DNA of 64,000 nt from positions 353,972 to 417,971 of the forward strand of contig NZ_RMBX01000004.1 of the NCBI RefSeq assembly GCF_003807585.1, in the 5' to 3' direction. The translations under genes and the position numbers were made by a program. A model generated the notes under the pieces. It worked only from the letters and a program-made list of their open reading frames with translations, did no database searches and had not been told where the DNA came from. The stretch comes from Chitinophaga barathri. GTDB lineage: Bacteria; Bacteroidota; Bacteroidia; Chitinophagales; Chitinophagaceae. Shown piece after piece: positions 15,682 to 24,513 of the stretch (within the stretch, counting starts at the first letter, position 1; the number at the start of each line of letters is the position of its first letter).

Positions 15682-16515
15682 CTATTCAGGCTGCCCGCCG
15701 TCCAGGTACTGGATGGCGGTATCGCATTGTTTTTCAATCTCGGAGAAACAGGCGTCCAGCATTTCGGTGTTGCCCTCTATATTTTCGGTCTTGCCCGAGC
15801 GCGAAAGCCCTTTTACCAGCAGGAACTGCCTGGACAGCTTCTGGGTGATCATGGCGGTGAACTGCTGCTGCTGCTCCAGCCTTGCCTTCTGTTCCAAACG
15901 CGTGATATTCAGGTAATACACTCCCCATACCCGCAGGCATACGATCATGTAACCCGCCATCAGGAAGGGGGTAGCCAGGTATTTGTCAATAGCGGAATAG
16001 GTTGCCGGCAGCAGTACGGGTACGTTGTTTATTTTGATAAACGCCACCAGGCCCAGGTACAGGAACAAAACGGCGCTTAGTCCCGTCGCCGCCCGGAGGT
16101 TGATCACAAAATAACCAAGCAGGCAGGCCATCATCCAGGGTATGGCATAAATGGGGGATACGTCCAGGTCGTTTGTAAAGGAGCTGAGCATGGGTATCAC
16201 CAGTGTATTGAGCGAGGCTACGGTGCCGGCTATGGCAATATTTACCCCGGCGGCCATGAGCAGGGCGCATAACACGAAAATGGAAACAAAGGAAACGGTG
16301 ATAAAGGTGTTTGCCCAGTCGTGATGGTAAGCCACGGCGCCCAGGAAAGGCAGTAATACAAGGCTGTAGAAGAAAAGGTAGTCGAACAGCATTTTGATAC
16401 GCGCCTGCTCATAAGGGCAGGAGGTACTGCGTATAAGCCTGCCTGTTACCCATTTTTCGGCGATGCCGTAAAGGGTGTTGGAAAGGCGTCGTATGCTGCT
16501 CGCTGTGGCTGACAT
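15682..16515 (-). CDS. Unrecognised polytopic membrane protein with cytoplasmic tail
   Basis: Protein of 277 residues, function not recognised. Residues about 45-215 hold six or seven hydrophobic segments (for example LFDYLFFYSLVLLPFLGAV, IFVLCALLMAAGVNIAIAG, WMMACLLGYFVINL, AVLFLYLGLVAFI). The last 75 residues are charged and helical (RLEQKARLEQQQQFTAMITQ), resembling the linker that follows the membrane domain in sensor kinases, but no phospho-accepting His or ATPase domain follows. It may be a truncated kinase or a sensor that works through a partner. Confidence 0.65.
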   Translation of the reverse strand: MSATASSIRRLSNTLYGIAEKWVTGRLIRSTSCPYEQARIKMLFDYLFFYSLVLLPFLGAVAYHHDWANTFITVSFVSIFVLCALLMAAGVNIAIAGTVASLNTLVIPMLSSFTNDLDVSPIYAIPWMMACLLGYFVINLRAATGLSAVLFLYLGLVAFIKINNVPVLLPATYSAIDKYLATPFLMAGYMIVCLRVWGVYYLNITRLEQKARLEQQQQFTAMITQKLSRQFLLVKGLSRSGKTENIEGNTEMLDACFSEIEKQCDTAIQYLDGGQPE

Positions 16516-16602
16516 GATAGGGGACAGGCTTTATATGGTTCTTCAACAAGGTACTCTCATCCGGCAAGCCTGCCATTCAACGTTAGTGGTAAATTTGGGG
16601 CA

Positions 16603-16635
16603 TAAAAAAGGAGCCGCTCTTGAAAGAGCAGCTCC
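16603..16635 (-). terminator. Terminator of the hsp20 gene
   Basis: On the minus strand GGAGCTGCTCTT pairs with AGAGCGGCTCC (16610-16635) around a short loop and is followed by six T (16604-16609). Confidence 0.85.
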
Positions 16636-16679
16636 GTAATGTTGAAATTCGAATGTCAAATCGCAACTATTCCTAACCC

Positions 16680-17120
16680 TTATGCAACTGTAATTTCTTT
16701 TACGGCTTCCTGTTTTGCCTCTTTTTTAGGCAGGGTCAGTTTCAGGACACCGTTATCGTATTTCGCGTTGATCTTCTCCGCGTCCACGTTCTCGTCCAGG
16801 TTAAAGGAGCGGGAGAATGAACGGAAGCTGTATTCGCGGCGGATGTGTTTGTCGGTCTCTTCTTTCTGCTCCACTTTCTTTTCGGCGCTGATAGTCAGGG
16901 TCTGAGCGTCCAGTTTGATCTTGAAGTCTTCTTTTGCCAGGCCGGGGGCTACTACGTCCAGTACATAAGCTTCTTTGGTTTCGCTGATGTTCACCGGGGT
17001 GTGGCTGCCGAAGAAATCGGAAGTGGCGAAGTCGCGGTTAATGAATTTGCCGTTGAAAATATCGTCTACAAGGCTGCTAAAGGTCTTAACCGGCTGATGA
17101 TTAAATTTTACGAGTGTCAT
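16680..17120 (-). CDS. Hsp20/alpha-crystallin small heat-shock protein
   Basis: ATP-independent holdase of 146 residues that binds unfolding proteins. The alpha-crystallin domain runs from about residue 40 to 135: TPVNISETKEAYVLDVVAPGL, then FKIKLDAQTLTISAEKK, and the family signature NAKYDNGVLKLTLPKKE. The C-terminus has an EITV (I-x-V type) end used for oligomer contacts. No classical heat-shock operator (CIRCE-like) was seen upstream. Confidence 0.93.
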   Translation of the reverse strand: MTLVKFNHQPVKTFSSLVDDIFNGKFINRDFATSDFFGSHTPVNISETKEAYVLDVVAPGLAKEDFKIKLDAQTLTISAEKKVEQKEETDKHIRREYSFRSFSRSFNLDENVDAEKINAKYDNGVLKLTLPKKEAKQEAVKEITVA

Positions 17121-17445
17121 AGTGTTTATAATTTTTTGAGTTAAACCATTTTTTTCGGTTACGTTGGGTGTAGATCAAACGGGATACCAATGCCGGAAAA
17201 CGGTAAATTCAGCAGGAAAGGCGCTACTTTTAATGACAAGTTGTCAAATAATCTTCAAAATATCGGACAAATTGACGGAATCAGGATTCTGAGGCTGTCG
17301 TCCGGGGTAGGATGCGGGCCATGCTTGCCGGGCCGTAGAGAAGCCTGTTATGGTAGTATTTTGCTTTTTACCTGGAAAGTTGCCGTTCACTACCGGTGAA
17401 GCTACGGGAACCAGCCATGGTGCATATAGGAGAGATACAGGGAAG

Positions 17446-17500
17446 GCGGAGTTGAGGTGGACTTGATGTGGACTTGATCCGGCGTTGATCCGGTTAATAT
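17446..17500 (+). repeat. Degenerate tandem repeat, exact 11-bp period, five units
   Basis: Units: GCGGAGTTGAG, GTGGACTTGAT, GTGGACTTGAT, CCGGCGTTGAT, CCGGTTAATAT (starts 17446, 17457, 17468, 17479, 17490). The middle two are identical and the first four share nnGGnnTTGA. It ends 65 bases before the -33 element of the bacilliredoxin promoter. Two other spaces in the window have arrays of the same period but different sequence. Confidence 0.75.
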
Positions 17501-17564
17501 GCCATCAGGGGAGGAGGTGAGCCTGCGGAGTTTTCAAGAGAAGGCCGCTGGAACAGGATATTTA

Positions 17565-17594
17565 TTGAAGTATGTCGATATATTATTAACTTTG
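17565..17594 (+). promoter_or_regulatory. Promoter of bacilliredoxin gene
   Basis: TTG at 17565-17567 and TAACTTTG at 17587-17594, 19 bases apart: a full Bacteroidota -33/-7 pair, 16 bases before the ATG. Confidence 0.72.
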
Positions 17595-17610
17595 TAAAAA
17601 ATATACAATT

Positions 17611-18024
17611 ATGTACCCTGCGGAACTCGTGATGCCGATGAAGGCAGAATTAACAGATAATGGTTTTGAAGAATTACTGACGCCCGGAAAAGTGGATGAC
17701 GTATTAAAGGAAAGCGGTACTACCCTCGTGGTGATCAACTCCGTATGCGGCTGCTCCGCCGGTACAGCCCGCCCCGGTGTGCTGATGGCGGTGGCTACCA
17801 GCGAAAAGAAACCCGACAGGCTGACGACCAGCTTTGCGGGCTTTGACGCAGCTGCGGTACAGCAGATCCGTACGCACCTGATGCCTTATCCCCCTTCTTC
17901 CCCGTCCATCGCCCTTTTCAAAGACGGCCAGCTGGTGCACTTTATCGAGCGCCACATGATCGAAGGCCGTTCGGCTCAAATGATCGCAACCAACCTGTTG
18001 GCTGCTTTCGACGAATACTGTTAA
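17611..18024 (+). CDS. BrxA/BrxB family bacilliredoxin
   Basis: Thioredoxin-fold protein of 137 residues. The redox motif is CGC (Cys46 and Cys48, in VINSVCGCSAGTARPG), and the family ends FIERHMIEGRSAQMIATNL and LLAAFDEYC are present. In Firmicutes these proteins remove bacillithiol from proteins; Bacteroidota also use the family, with bacillithiol or another thiol as partner. It has a full-strength promoter of its own. Confidence 0.9.
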   Translation: MYPAELVMPMKAELTDNGFEELLTPGKVDDVLKESGTTLVVINSVCGCSAGTARPGVLMAVATSEKKPDRLTTSFAGFDAAAVQQIRTHLMPYPPSSPSIALFKDGQLVHFIERHMIEGRSAQMIATNLLAAFDEYC

Positions 18025-18166
18025 TAAATAGGAATAACGGTTACGGATGCTGTTTTTAAATTCGTAATGGTTAATTCATATTTGAAATGTAACTTGGTGG
18101 TTTGATTTTCCAACTGACTCAATTCGGCTTTGTTCATAGGAAAACAGATCACCATTTTTTTTGCCT

Positions 18167-19462
18167 ATGTATCCTAACTTGTATTACGCTTTTAAGGATT
18201 TGCTCGGGGTGGAAATCCCCTTTCTTAAAGTATTGCAGACGTTCGGTTTTTTTGTTGCGCTGGCCTTCCTGGCAGCGGCTTATGTGCTCACCTCCGAATT
18301 ACGGAGGCGCGAAAAGCTCGGTCTGCTTCATCCCGTACCTGAAACCACCACCATCGGTAAACCCGCATCCATGGGGGAGATCATCACCAGTGCGGTGATC
18401 GGTTTTATTATAGGTTTTAAAGTATTGGGTCTTATACCCGGCTTTGGCGGCAACGCAGGGGGCGACCTCCGCGATTATCTCCTCTCCGCACAGGGCAGCT
18501 TCATCGGCGGCATACTCGTGGCGGCAGCCATGGGATACTATAAATATTATACAAAGAAAAAGAAGGCCCTTCCCACTCCCAAACAGGAAAAAGTAATGGT
18601 ATACCCGCACCAGCGGGTGCCGGACTTTACCATCATGGCCGCGGTGGCCGGTTTGATAGGGGCGAAGGTGTTCCATAACCTGGAGAACTGGGGAGAATTC
18701 ATGAAAGACCCCTGGGGATCCATCTTTTCCGCCAGCGGCCTCACCTTTTATGGCGGCCTGATCGTGGCGGCATATGTAATTATCCGTTATGCCCACAAAA
18801 AAAGCATCAACTGGAAACACCTGATAGACAGCGCAGGCCCCGCCCTGATGCTGGCTTATGCCATCGGCCGCATGGGCTGCCAGTTTTCCGGCGATGGCGA
18901 CTGGGGGATCAACAACAGCGCGTATGCTACAGACCCTTCCGGCAAAGTCGTGAAGATCGCGCCCGCGCAGTACCAGGAGATATTGCACAGGGATTCCGCG
19001 TATTTCACGCGGCAGTTCGGCAGCCTGGAAAATGTGCCCCACCGCAGCTTTGAGAAGCCCGCTTCGCTCAGCTGGCTCCCCGATTATTTTGTGGCTTACA
19101 GCTACCCGCACAACGTGGTGAACGATGGCATCCAGCTGGAAGGCTGCACCGGAGAGTATTGCAGCGCCCTGCCCGTGGGCGTTTTCCCGACGCCATTGTA
19201 TGAGATCATCGTGTGCGGCCTGTTCTTTATCGTGCTGATGGCCATCCGCAAAAAAGTGACCACGCCCGGCGTGATCTTCGGTATTTACCTGATCCTCAAC
19301 GGCGTGGAGCGTTTCTTCGTGGAAAAGATACGCGTCAATACAAAATATGATATCTTCGGCTTCCATCCCACCCAGGCAGAACTGATCGCCAGCCTGCTGG
19401 TGATAGGAGGGGCTGTACTGATCTGGTACGCCCGCAAAACGAATACGCCTAAAACAGCCTAG
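18167..19462 (+). CDS. lgt: Prolipoprotein diacylglyceryl transferase
   Basis: Inner-membrane enzyme of 431 residues that adds diacylglycerol to the lipobox cysteine of prolipoproteins. The Lgt signature AYAIGRMGCQFSGDGDWG and the later GVFPTPLYEIIV and LNGVERFFVEKIRVN are seen, with about seven membrane helices. It is longer than the enterobacterial enzyme (about 290) because of N-terminal and mid-protein insertions usual in Bacteroidota. The start is ATG 18167; the frame extends two codons upstream to a TTG that is less likely. Many lipoproteins in the window would be its substrates. Confidence 0.95.
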   Translation: MYPNLYYAFKDLLGVEIPFLKVLQTFGFFVALAFLAAAYVLTSELRRREKLGLLHPVPETTTIGKPASMGEIITSAVIGFIIGFKVLGLIPGFGGNAGGDLRDYLLSAQGSFIGGILVAAAMGYYKYYTKKKKALPTPKQEKVMVYPHQRVPDFTIMAAVAGLIGAKVFHNLENWGEFMKDPWGSIFSASGLTFYGGLIVAAYVIIRYAHKKSINWKHLIDSAGPALMLAYAIGRMGCQFSGDGDWGINNSAYATDPSGKVVKIAPAQYQEILHRDSAYFTRQFGSLENVPHRSFEKPASLSWLPDYFVAYSYPHNVVNDGIQLEGCTGEYCSALPVGVFPTPLYEIIVCGLFFIVLMAIRKKVTTPGVIFGIYLILNGVERFFVEKIRVNTKYDIFGFHPTQAELIASLLVIGGAVLIWYARKTNTPKTA

Positions 19463-19888
19463 ATGCAGCGTCATCCGAATTTAATTCCACTTTCGCACGA
19501 ACATAAAAGCCTGCTTTTTGTGTGCAGGTACCTGAAAACAGATGCGGCCCCTTACGAGGGTTACCCGCTGGACACCAATGCCAAAATGGATTACATGGTA
19601 AAGGTTTTCCAGGAAGTAATGGTGCCGCACATCCAGAAAGAAGATCATTTGTTTGAGCAATGCAGGGGCTTTTTTCCTGAAATGGATACGATGCTGGACG
19701 AGCTGCTGGACGAGCACCGGGTGATTTCCGGGATGTACAGCGCGCTGGTGGACAGCAAAGACCTTATAACGGATATGGATACACTGGCGCGGAATCTCGA
19801 GGAACATATCCGGAAAGAAGAACGGGTCGTTTTTGAGAAAATGCAGGAACTGTTGCCCGATGTATTGGATAAGCTGAAGTTCGACTAA
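19463..19888 (+). CDS. Hemerythrin-like (HHE) domain protein
   Basis: Four-helix protein of 141 residues. Candidate di-iron ligands are the His/Glu residues of PLSHEHKSLLF, VPHIQKEDHLFEQ, LLDEHRVISGM and LEEHIRKEERVVFEKMQ, in the spacing of HHE-type hemerythrins. Probably binds oxygen or nitric oxide or repairs iron centres; this is inferred. The ATG directly follows the lgt stop codon, so the two are translated from one mRNA. Confidence 0.85.
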   Translation: MQRHPNLIPLSHEHKSLLFVCRYLKTDAAPYEGYPLDTNAKMDYMVKVFQEVMVPHIQKEDHLFEQCRGFFPEMDTMLDELLDEHRVISGMYSALVDSKDLITDMDTLARNLEEHIRKEERVVFEKMQELLPDVLDKLKFD

Positions 19889-19915
19889 ACGTTTTATTAT
19901 CAATCTCCCTATATC

Positions 19916-20962
19916 ATGAAAAAAACAATCCGGCTAATGGTTTGCGCGCTGGCCGTATGCCTCACCGCACACGCGCAGCTTGATACAAGTGGCCCCAGGG
20001 CAACGGAAGAAGAGCCAGAACAGGAGCTTTCCGAAGCAGAATACCTGGCCATGGCCAAAGTTTACACCGATTCCGTCAACGCCACATTTTCCTACAAAAC
20101 AGGTATTATCAAACTGGGCAGCGGCGCCGTGCTGAACGTGCCCAAAGGTTTCCGTTACCTGGATGAGAAACAGAGCCACCGCGTGCTGGAAGACTTGTGG
20201 GGCAACCCCAAAGCCGCCACCCTCGGCCTGCTGGTGCCGGATTCGCTGGGTCCCATGAGCCCCGGCTGCTGGGTGTTCGATATCTCTTTTGAAGAGATCG
20301 GTTATGTGAAAGATGAAGATGCGGACAAGATAGATTACAACGACCTGCTGAAAGAACTAAAAAAAGAAACGCTGGAAGGCAATGCGGAAAGGGAAAAGCA
20401 GGGATATGACCCGATCGAGTTCATCGGCTGGGCTTCCACGCCTTATTATGATAAAGACAAGAAAACCCTTCATTGGGCGAGGGAGCTGAAATTCGGTGAC
20501 AATGAAGATCATACGCTGAATTACAACGTGAGGATACTGGGGCGCAAAGGCGTGTTGTTTATGAATGCCATTGGCAATATGGAGAACCTGGAGGCGATCC
20601 GGCAGAACATCCCGGCGATCCTGGCCGCTACCACTTTCGAGAAAGGCGATGCTTATGCGGACTTTGACCCCGGTGTGGATGAAGTGGCCGCCTGGACCAT
20701 CGGCGGGCTGGTGGCTGGAAAGGTATTGGCTAAGGCCGGCCTTTTTGCCCTGGTGCTGAAGTTCGGGAAGTTCATCGTGCTGGGCCTCATCGCTGGCGGC
20801 GCCGCTCTCTGGAGATGGATCACCGGCCGCAGGAGGAAAAATGAACTGGAAGACGGCTGGGTGATGCCCGCACCGAAAAAGGAAGGACCGTCGGAGCCGG
20901 AAACAGCTGCTTTGCCTGAAGCCGGGGAGGACCGGAAAGACGGCGGAAGCACATCATCCTGA
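19916..20962 (+). CDS. DUF2167 membrane-anchored protein
   Basis: Protein of 348 residues with an N-terminal signal peptide (cleaved near AHAQ) and a large domain with VNATFSYKTGIIKLGSGAVLNVPKGFRYLD, PGCWVFDISFEEIGYVKDEDA and HWARELKFG, typical of DUF2167. A hydrophobic stretch near residues 268-300 (ALVLKFGKFIVLGLIAGGAA) anchors it in the membrane, followed by a basic stop (GRRRK) and an acidic cytoplasmic tail. Function unknown; the third gene of the lgt run. A terminator follows. Confidence 0.87.
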   Translation: MKKTIRLMVCALAVCLTAHAQLDTSGPRATEEEPEQELSEAEYLAMAKVYTDSVNATFSYKTGIIKLGSGAVLNVPKGFRYLDEKQSHRVLEDLWGNPKAATLGLLVPDSLGPMSPGCWVFDISFEEIGYVKDEDADKIDYNDLLKELKKETLEGNAEREKQGYDPIEFIGWASTPYYDKDKKTLHWARELKFGDNEDHTLNYNVRILGRKGVLFMNAIGNMENLEAIRQNIPAILAATTFEKGDAYADFDPGVDEVAAWTIGGLVAGKVLAKAGLFALVLKFGKFIVLGLIAGGAALWRWITGRRRKNELEDGWVMPAPKKEGPSEPETAALPEAGEDRKDGGSTSS

Positions 20963-21321
20963 TCCGCAGCATATATATTATTATATAAAGGGAACCACCG
21001 GAAAGGGTGGTTCCCTTTTTTCTTTTGCCCCCATTCCACCCCCGATAAGCCCCGCTCATCAACTTACCAGGAAAACTTTGCAACATATTTAAAACCCGGT
21101 CGTCTTTTATCTGAATGCGATTTGCGAACGGAACAGCATGGATTTAACCTAACTAAGTTTTCCAGATTCAATTCCCGGTTTTTACCAATCGTCACCAGAA
21201 TACGACCACTTGTGTATAATTATGTACTATGTAAAGCATACTACCTACCTTTACACTGTAGTTGATAAAGAAAGGAACTATACGAAAACACAAAAACTAC
21301 AAAATCTACAATCCTCCTTAT
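20963..21321. other. Intergenic region upstream of the outer-membrane receptor
   Basis: 359 bases: terminator at 20987-21023, then mostly AT-rich sequence with a weak -7-like TACCTTTA at 21246-21253. The stretch TTTACACTGTAGTT at 21250-21263 resembles TTTATACTGTAGTT at 13231-13244 upstream of the arginine decarboxylase gene. No gene is seen. Confidence 0.45.
20987..21023 (+). terminator. Terminator after DUF2167 gene
   Basis: AAAGGGAACCACC (20987-20999) pairs with GGTGGTTCCCTTT (21006-21018), six-base loop, then T. Confidence 0.92.
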
Positions 21322-23790
21322 ATGAAATCTAACTTTATGCTCCTGATCCTCAGTTTGTTACTAATAGGTAACAGTTTTAACGGACAGGCCCAGACCACCC
21401 CCACACAGATTAACGAAAAAGGTAAAGTGACCGGCGTAGTTTTAAAATCAGGTAACAAACCCGTTGAATTTGCCACTGTAACGCTCCTCAAAGTAAAAGA
21501 CTCCTCCCTTGTAAAAGGGGCTATTGCGGACATCGAAGGGAAATATGTTTTTGAAGGCATCGCCGAAGGCCAGTACCTGGTAGCCGCCGCGAACATGGGT
21601 ATGAAAAAGAATTTCAGCCAGGCCATTAAAGTGAACGGCTCTCCCGTGAAAGTGCCTGCCATCCTGCTGGGAGAGGAGACCCGCAGCCTGAAAGAAGTAA
21701 ACGTAACGGGTAAACGCCCTTTTATAGAACAGAAAGCCGATAAAATGGTGGTGAACGTGGAGAACAGTATTGTGGCCGCGGGCGGCACCGCGCTGGAAGT
21801 GCTCCAGCAATCACCCGGCATCCAGGTAGATAAAGACGACAATATATCCATGCGTGGCAAGAACGGTGTGATCATCATGATCGACGGCAAACCCACAAAT
21901 ATGACTCCCCAGGACGTTGCCCTGCTGCTGAAAAATATGCCCAGCTCTAACATTGACCAGATAGAGCTGATCGCCAATCCTTCCGCCAAGTACGATGCAG
22001 CAGGCAACGCCGGGATCATCAATATCAAACTGAAAAAGAATTCCAACTTCGGTACAAACGGCAGCGTGAACGCCACCTACGGACAGGGCGCCCTGCCCCG
22101 CGGCAACGCCGGCATCAACCTGAACCACCGCAACAAGAACATCAACGTGTACGGTTCTTACAACTACAATTACAACCGCCAGTTTGAAGCCCTGGACATT
22201 TACCGGGACAACATCGAGAACAACGGGCGTATTGTATTCGACCAGCATTCGAATCTGAACAAAACGAGCCAGTATCACGGCGCCAAAGCGGGCATAGACT
22301 GGTTCCTGAACAAGAACCACACCCTGGGCGTGATGGTGAACGTGGCGGGCAACCGCTGGAAAGGGGATGGCGCCAGCCAGACCTGGATCGGTAACGGCGA
22401 GAGGGTCGATTCCAGCCTGAAAACCATTACCGTGAACACCCAGAATATGAACCGCCAGAGCTACAATCTCAACTACAAAGGGAAGCTGGACAGTACGGGG
22501 AAAGAACTGAACATCGACCTGGATTACTCCCGCAATGCTGAAAATCAGTACTCAGACCTGTACTCCGGCTACATGGACGCACACGGGAAAATTTATTTCC
22601 GCGGCGACACTACCCGCAGCCAGCAGCCTTCTGTGATCAATATCAAAACCGCGAAGATCGATTATACCCATCCGCTGAAAAACAACGCCAAGTTCGAAGC
22701 CGGTATCAAACTCAGCTTCGTGAACTCGGACAACAATTCCCGTTTCGATTCCCTGCGGTATGGCAACTGGGAGTATGACTACAACCGCTCCAACTATTTC
22801 ATTTACAAAGAGAATGTGAACGCGGCGTACATCAACTTCAGCAAACAATTCAAAAAATTCGGTGTACAGGCCGGCCTGCGCGCGGAACAGACCAATGTGG
22901 AAGGCAATTCGGTAACGCTCAAACAGGTGAATGACACCAGTTACCTGAACTTTTTCCCCAGCATCTTCCTGAGTTATGCCGCCGGCAAAGACCACCAGTG
23001 GGGCGTGTCTTACAGCCGCAGGCTCCAGCGCCCGAGCTACGACGACCTGAACCCCTTTGAGTTTTACCTGGACCGGTACACCAAAGCAGGCGGTAACCCG
23101 AACCTCCGCCCGCAGTACTCCAGCAACTTCGACATCACACATACTTTTAAGTCTATCCTGAGCACAGCCATCGGTTACAGCCATACAACAGACATGCTGT
23201 CCCGCATCCTGGAGCCCGGTGTGGACCCGGAAACAGGGGATACCACCATCATGGTGTACAAATACATGAACGTGGCCAAAAAAGACAATATCAACCTGAA
23301 CATCTCAGCGCCGTTCCCCATTACCAAATGGTGGAATTCATTCACCACGCTGTCTGTTTTTTATAACGCTTTCGAAACAACTGTACAGAAAGAGTTGATC
23401 AAACGCGCTTCCGGTGGCTTCTTCGGCAACACACAACATACGTTCACACTGGGTAAGGGTTATACCGCCGAAGCCTCCTTCTGGTACAACTCCGCGCAGA
23501 TCTCACAGGAAGGGCTCTTTAAAATGAACCCGATGTACGCCTTCAACCTGGGTTTCCAGAAAACCGTGCTGAAAAAGAAAGGCACCATACGGCTGAATGT
23601 GAACGATGTATTTAACACCCAGCGCTTCGGCGGCACATACAACGTTACCAACCGCGAAGTCAAACTCGCGAACCGTTGGGACAGCCGCCAGGTAAGGGCC
23701 ACTTTCACCTACCGCTTCGGCAACTCCAATGTAAAAGAAGCCCGCAACCGTAAAACCGGGCTGGAGGATGAGCAGAACAGGGTGAAATAA
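21322..23790 (+). CDS. Outer membrane beta-barrel family protein (TonB-receptor-like)
   Basis: Outer-membrane protein of 822 residues. Signal peptide at 1-23 (cleaved near GQAQ), then a carboxypeptidase-regulatory-like beta sandwich (GKVTGVVLKSGNKPVEFATV, about 30-115), a plug-like domain (QKADKMVVNVENSIVAAGGT, LQQSPGIQVDKDDNISMRGK) and a large barrel ending in TFTYRFGNSN followed by a charged tail. Members import or bind large ligands with TonB; no specific ligand is suggested. The frame extends 20 codons upstream but the signal peptide fixes the start. No SusD partner is beside it. Confidence 0.9.
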   Translation: MKSNFMLLILSLLLIGNSFNGQAQTTPTQINEKGKVTGVVLKSGNKPVEFATVTLLKVKDSSLVKGAIADIEGKYVFEGIAEGQYLVAAANMGMKKNFSQAIKVNGSPVKVPAILLGEETRSLKEVNVTGKRPFIEQKADKMVVNVENSIVAAGGTALEVLQQSPGIQVDKDDNISMRGKNGVIIMIDGKPTNMTPQDVALLLKNMPSSNIDQIELIANPSAKYDAAGNAGIINIKLKKNSNFGTNGSVNATYGQGALPRGNAGINLNHRNKNINVYGSYNYNYNRQFEALDIYRDNIENNGRIVFDQHSNLNKTSQYHGAKAGIDWFLNKNHTLGVMVNVAGNRWKGDGASQTWIGNGERVDSSLKTITVNTQNMNRQSYNLNYKGKLDSTGKELNIDLDYSRNAENQYSDLYSGYMDAHGKIYFRGDTTRSQQPSVINIKTAKIDYTHPLKNNAKFEAGIKLSFVNSDNNSRFDSLRYGNWEYDYNRSNYFIYKENVNAAYINFSKQFKKFGVQAGLRAEQTNVEGNSVTLKQVNDTSYLNFFPSIFLSYAAGKDHQWGVSYSRRLQRPSYDDLNPFEFYLDRYTKAGGNPNLRPQYSSNFDITHTFKSILSTAIGYSHTTDMLSRILEPGVDPETGDTTIMVYKYMNVAKKDNINLNISAPFPITKWWNSFTTLSVFYNAFETTVQKELIKRASGGFFGNTQHTFTLGKGYTAEASFWYNSAQISQEGLFKMNPMYAFNLGFQKTVLKKKGTIRLNVNDVFNTQRFGGTYNVTNREVKLANRWDSRQVRATFTYRFGNSNVKEARNRKTGLEDEQNRVK

Positions 23791-23834
23791 CACAAACACG
23801 TACCTAATCATGTTTTAGGTATATAAGGATGGAA

Positions 23835-23869
23835 AGAACGCGGCCTCTTGCAGGTCGCGTTCTGTTTTT
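23835..23869 (+). terminator. Terminator after the outer-membrane receptor gene
   Basis: AGAACGCGGCC (23835-23845) pairs with GGTCGCGTTCT (23853-23863) with one G-U pair, then GTTTTTA. Confidence 0.88.
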
Positions 23870-23946
23870 ATATCCCAATGATTTTCAGTATTTTCAAAAT
23901 AGTTGTATCCCAAATGCAACCATCGTTTTAATCCCGCGTCTTTAAT

Positions 23947-24513
23947 ATGACTTTATACCCTGACAATTTGGAAAATACGCCTGTAACTAATCAAATCGTG
24001 GTACGCTGCCGCAAGGGAGACGTAAGGGCATACCGCGAACTGTATGAGGCGTACTCCAAAGCGATGTACAACATCTGCCTGAGGATGACGGGGTATTCGG
24101 CCGATGCGGAAGATGTGTTGCAGGAGGCATTTGTACAGGTGTTCAAAAACCTGGACAAACTGGCGACGGACAGCAGCCTCACCGCCTGGATCAAAAGGAT
24201 CGTGGTGAATCACTGCCTGAGTTATCTCCGCAAAAAGAAAGTGTATTTCGAAGAAGTGGGGGAGACGGAGTATGAAGAAGAAAATAAGGTGGACGAATCG
24301 GAACACGCCATGACGGTGTCCGCCGTAAAAGAAGCCATCGGCCAGCTGCCGGACGGCTACAGGACAGTGATCAATCTTTATCTCTTCGAAGAGTACTCCC
24401 ACCGCGAAATAGCATCTCTGCTGGGCATATCGGAATCTACCGTCAAAACCCAGTATATGCGCGCCAAAGAAAGAGTACGGCAATTGGTGAAAATAAAAAC
24501 GAGAGAAGTATGA
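23947..24513 (+). CDS. ECF-type RNA polymerase sigma factor
   Basis: Sigma-70 family factor of 188 residues with only regions 2 (AYRELYEAYSKAMYNICLRMTG, ADAEDVLQEAFVQVFKNL) and 4 (LPDGYRTVINLYLFEEYSHREIA, LLGISESTVKTQYMRAKERV). This is the layout of extracytoplasmic-function sigma factors. Its last four bases overlap the next gene (ATGA), as expected for a sigma/anti-sigma pair. The target promoters probably include this operon, but no repeated ECF-type motif could be confirmed. Confidence 0.93.
   Translation: MTLYPDNLENTPVTNQIVVRCRKGDVRAYRELYEAYSKAMYNICLRMTGYSADAEDVLQEAFVQVFKNLDKLATDSSLTAWIKRIVVNHCLSYLRKKKVYFEEVGETEYEEENKVDESEHAMTVSAVKEAIGQLPDGYRTVINLYLFEEYSHREIASLLGISESTVKTQYMRAKERVRQLVKIKTREV

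Larger units (their letters stand above)
17121..17610. other. Intergenic region between divergent stress genes
   Basis: 490 bases between hsp20 and the bacilliredoxin gene. It holds an 11-bp-period repeat array (17446-17500) and the bacilliredoxin promoter (17565-17594). A 69-codon open frame at 17190 has no family resemblance and is not called. Confidence 0.5.

Noticed and set aside
17190..17399. 69-codon frame upstream of the bacilliredoxin gene
   Set aside because: No family likeness, no promoter box or terminator, and atypical composition.
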